Assembly: GCA_004347695.1 (NCBI GenBank) | Contig: SLTK01000007.1 | Coordinates: 164,823 to 228,822, forward strand | DNA: 64,000 nucleotides | Direction: 5' to 3' | Origin: Chloroflexota bacterium | Lineage (GTDB): Bacteria > Chloroflexota > Anaerolineae > Anaerolineales > Anaerolineaceae | Shown here: positions 62,302-64,000 of the stretch, in pieces | Layout of the letters: the number at the start of each line of letters is the position of its first letter | How positions within the stretch are numbered: the stretch's first letter is position 1 | The notes under the pieces: generated by a model | Seen by the model: the letters and a program-made list of their open reading frames with translations, nothing else | What the model was told of the DNA's origin: nothing | Database searches by the model: none | Made by a program: the position numbers and the translations under genes

Positions 62302-62711
62302 TGATTTTACGTACAGGTGTTGATATACTGGAAATTGACCGGCTGGATTCGGTATCACTGGCGATTCGCAGGCGATTTATCCAACGGGTCTACACTCCCG
62401 CTGAAAGAGAAATCCTCGGCGAGGACAACGAAGCTCTGGCCGGTCGCTTCGCAGCGAAAGAAGCGGTTTCCAAAGCGCTTGGCTCGGGTATCGGCTTTGT
62501 TCGCTGGCAGGATATCGAAATTCTTGATGGTCGATACGGCGAACCCATTCTCAATCTTTACGGGAATGCAGTTAAAATTGCAGAACGACTGGGGCTGGAC
62601 ACTTGGTCTGTCAGCATTAGCCATTCACGCAATCACGCGGTGGCAGTAGCAGTCGCCATGGGCCAGACCGGATCGGTCGCAGGGATGCATGAAAATCCTG
62701 GCAGTCAGTGA
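62298..62711 (+). CDS. acpS: Holo-[acyl-carrier-protein] synthase
   Basis: A 137-residue phosphopantetheinyl transferase that activates the fatty-acid acyl carrier protein. The magnesium-binding motif is in TGVDILEIDR and the second signature is AGRFAAKEAVSKALG; SISHSRNHAVAVAVA follows. It is normal in size. It starts at ATG 62298 (or 62301) inside the end of the M16 gene and overlaps the next gene by 23 nt. Confidence 0.95.
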   Translation: MMILRTGVDILEIDRLDSVSLAIRRRFIQRVYTPAEREILGEDNEALAGRFAAKEAVSKALGSGIGFVRWQDIEILDGRYGEPILNLYGNAVKIAERLGLDTWSVSISHSRNHAVAVAVAMGQTGSVAGMHENPGSQ

Positions 62712-63363
62712 TATCGAACTAGGCTACATCTACAACCTGCAAATATCGCAGCGTTTCAAAGATGCCGAGCTGTTAATAAGCTGCGGCGATTTGCCGTATT
62801 TTTACCTCGAGTTTATGATCAGCATGCTGGACCGCCCTTTGTATTTCATCCGCGGCAACCACGCGCACGAGGTCGAAATTACGACGGGGGGTGAGCGTCG
62901 CGCTCCCTGGGGCGCAGTTGATCTGCACCGCAAAGTAGTGAGAACGGAAAGCGGCTTGCTTCTGGCAGGCATCGAAGGCAGCAATCGTTACAACAACGGC
63001 CCCTATCAATACACCCAGTCCGAGATGTGGCAAATGGTGTATGAATTGGCCCCTGCCTTGCTGTATAATCGCATCCGCTACGGACGCTTCCTGGACATCT
63101 TTGTCAGTCATGCTCCCCCCTGGCATATCCACGACATGGATGACCCAACTCACCAGGGAATCAAAGCTTTCCGCTGGTTGATCCAGGCTTTTCAACCGCG
63201 GTATCATCTGCATGGCCATATTCACGTTTACCGCAATGATATCGTGCGGCAGACACGGGTCGGCAAAACCACAGTGATCAACTGTTACGGCTACCATGAA
63301 TTAAACACGGAAATTTTACAGGAGGACTTCATCCAGACAAAAAAGGATAAGTCCCCAGCCTGA
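62689..63363 (+). CDS. Metallophosphoesterase with altered first motif
   Basis: A 224-residue calcineurin-like phosphoesterase, cytoplasmic. Visible motifs are SCGDLPYFY, RGNHAHE, VSHAPPWHIHD and HLHGHIHVYR. The first metal motif, normally D-x-H, reads SDIELG with Glu in place of His. The rest is complete, so it is probably still active, perhaps with changed metal preference. The start overlaps acpS. Substrate unknown. Confidence 0.85.
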   Translation: MKILAVSDIELGYIYNLQISQRFKDAELLISCGDLPYFYLEFMISMLDRPLYFIRGNHAHEVEITTGGERRAPWGAVDLHRKVVRTESGLLLAGIEGSNRYNNGPYQYTQSEMWQMVYELAPALLYNRIRYGRFLDIFVSHAPPWHIHDMDDPTHQGIKAFRWLIQAFQPRYHLHGHIHVYRNDIVRQTRVGKTTVINCYGYHELNTEILQEDFIQTKKDKSPA

Positions 63364-63377
63364 AGGTAAATAACACG

Positions 63378-64000
63378 ATGACCGATTCGAATAATGTCAA
63401 CTCTTCGTTTTTGAAACAAATAGCCCACAGCGAGTATGAAACGGCGCTGCGACGCGGTTTTTGGCGCAGCGTCATGGGCTGGTTAACCCAGCAAAATAAC
63501 AAGCTGCTGCCCTTTGATGAAATCAGACGTATCCTGCCGGTACATGGACAGTATTACGCCGGACTGCATGAAATCCCGCTGGATAAAATTGTGGGCAGTG
63601 TGGCGCGCTACAATGATTTCGACCGCGCATTTCTGCCGCGCCAGCGCCACACTCGCTCCCGCTGGGTCAGTATCGACGTGGCCAATCTCCAGGACGTCGT
63701 TCTGCCGCCGATCGAAGTTTATAAAATTGGCGAAATTTACTTCGTCAAGGACGGCAACCACCGGGTCTCAGTAGCCCGGGAAAAAGGGCAGGCTTTTATT
63801 GATGCGCAGATCGTGGAAATTGTCACCGAGGTGCCCATCACGGCCAAGACCGATATCAATACCCTGATTCGAGAACAAGAACGGATCGATTTCTACCATA
63901 AAACCCAACTGATTTCCCTGCGTCCGGATGCTAAGGTCGAACTGACCATTCCCGGTCAGTATGACAAACTTTTGGAACACATCAGCGTCCACCGCTGGTT
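63378..64000 (+). CDS. ParB/sulfiredoxin-fold nucleotide-binding protein (C-terminus cut by window)
   Basis: An open frame of at least 207 codons from ATG 63378 (MTDSNNVNSSFLKQ) to the window edge. The middle carries a ParB N-terminal-like core: IEVYKIGEIYFVKDGNHRVSVAREKGQAFIDAQIVE. Such stand-alone proteins with DGNHR are frequent in Chloroflexota and are usually annotated as transcriptional regulators without evidence. The N-terminal 70 residues are helical and do not match a known HTH. It follows the phosphoesterase by 14 bp. Confidence 0.8.
   Translation, partial: MTDSNNVNSSFLKQIAHSEYETALRRGFWRSVMGWLTQQNNKLLPFDEIRRILPVHGQYYAGLHEIPLDKIVGSVARYNDFDRAFLPRQRHTRSRWVSIDVANLQDVVLPPIEVYKIGEIYFVKDGNHRVSVAREKGQAFIDAQIVEIVTEVPITAKTDINTLIREQERIDFYHKTQLISLRPDAKVELTIPGQYDKLLEHISVHRW

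Overview
The window looks like chromosomal DNA of a bacterium in the phylum Chloroflexota, most likely an Anaerolineae-type lineage. The evidence is an alternative complex III operon, a very long SecA without the usual C-terminal zinc tail, a ParB-like protein of a type common in that phylum, many Tat-type lipoprotein signals, and intergenic palindromes of the kind seen there. This assignment is inference; no rRNA is present.

Layout. 1-3 kb: the N-terminal half of a PAS/coiled-coil sensor, a mobile-looking 260-bp repeat, an MntA-HepT toxin-antitoxin pair, a DUF1059 protein and a short-chain dehydrogenase. 3.0-25.0 kb (all minus strand): a compact locus of 16 genes that reads as one beta-glucan (laminarin-like) utilisation operon. 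In transcription order it holds a ROK repressor, GH35-like and GH30 enzymes, a lipoprotein made of four copies of one module, a phosphoesterase, a solute-binding protein, two permeases, three MalK-type ATPases with a DUF624-like membrane protein, GH16, a PfkB kinase, GH4 and GH3. A sigma70-type promoter overlapped by two mirror-image operators lies directly upstream of the repressor gene. 25.3-31.0 kb: a 1342-residue PAS/GAF/HD-GYP protein and two CBS-pair proteins. 31.3-38.3 kb (+): a diheme cytochrome followed by alternative complex III genes actA-B-C-D-E, with actB split in two.

38.3-48 kb (+): a repeat-rich 1-kb gap, secA, rpsA with its own promoter and terminator, an M19 dipeptidase, a small membrane protein and a LysM/M23 envelope peptidase. 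47.9-51.5 kb (-): thrS under a complete T-box leader, and a group II PLP decarboxylase. 51.6-52.9 kb: tRNA-Val(GAC), tRNA-Ser(GGA) and a REP-associated transposase with REP-like hairpins both upstream of and inside its own reading frame. 52.9-59.6 kb (-): a 2-oxoacid dehydrogenase operon (E1alpha, E1beta, E2, E3) preceded by a perfect 32-bp palindrome, and an adrenodoxin-reductase-type flavoprotein. 59.7-64 kb (+): an active/inactive M16 peptidase pair, acpS, a phosphoesterase and a ParB-like protein that runs off the end.

Two themes run through the window. One is a tightly regulated extracellular glucan degradation and import system with an apparently uncharacterised repeated carbohydrate-binding-like module. 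The other is abundant small palindromic repeats: GTAG-footed REPs with a resident RAYT, a CTGAGC...GTCGAAG family that has become part of the E2 protein linker, and a 260-bp inverted pair carrying a conserved extended -10 and two conserved hairpins.
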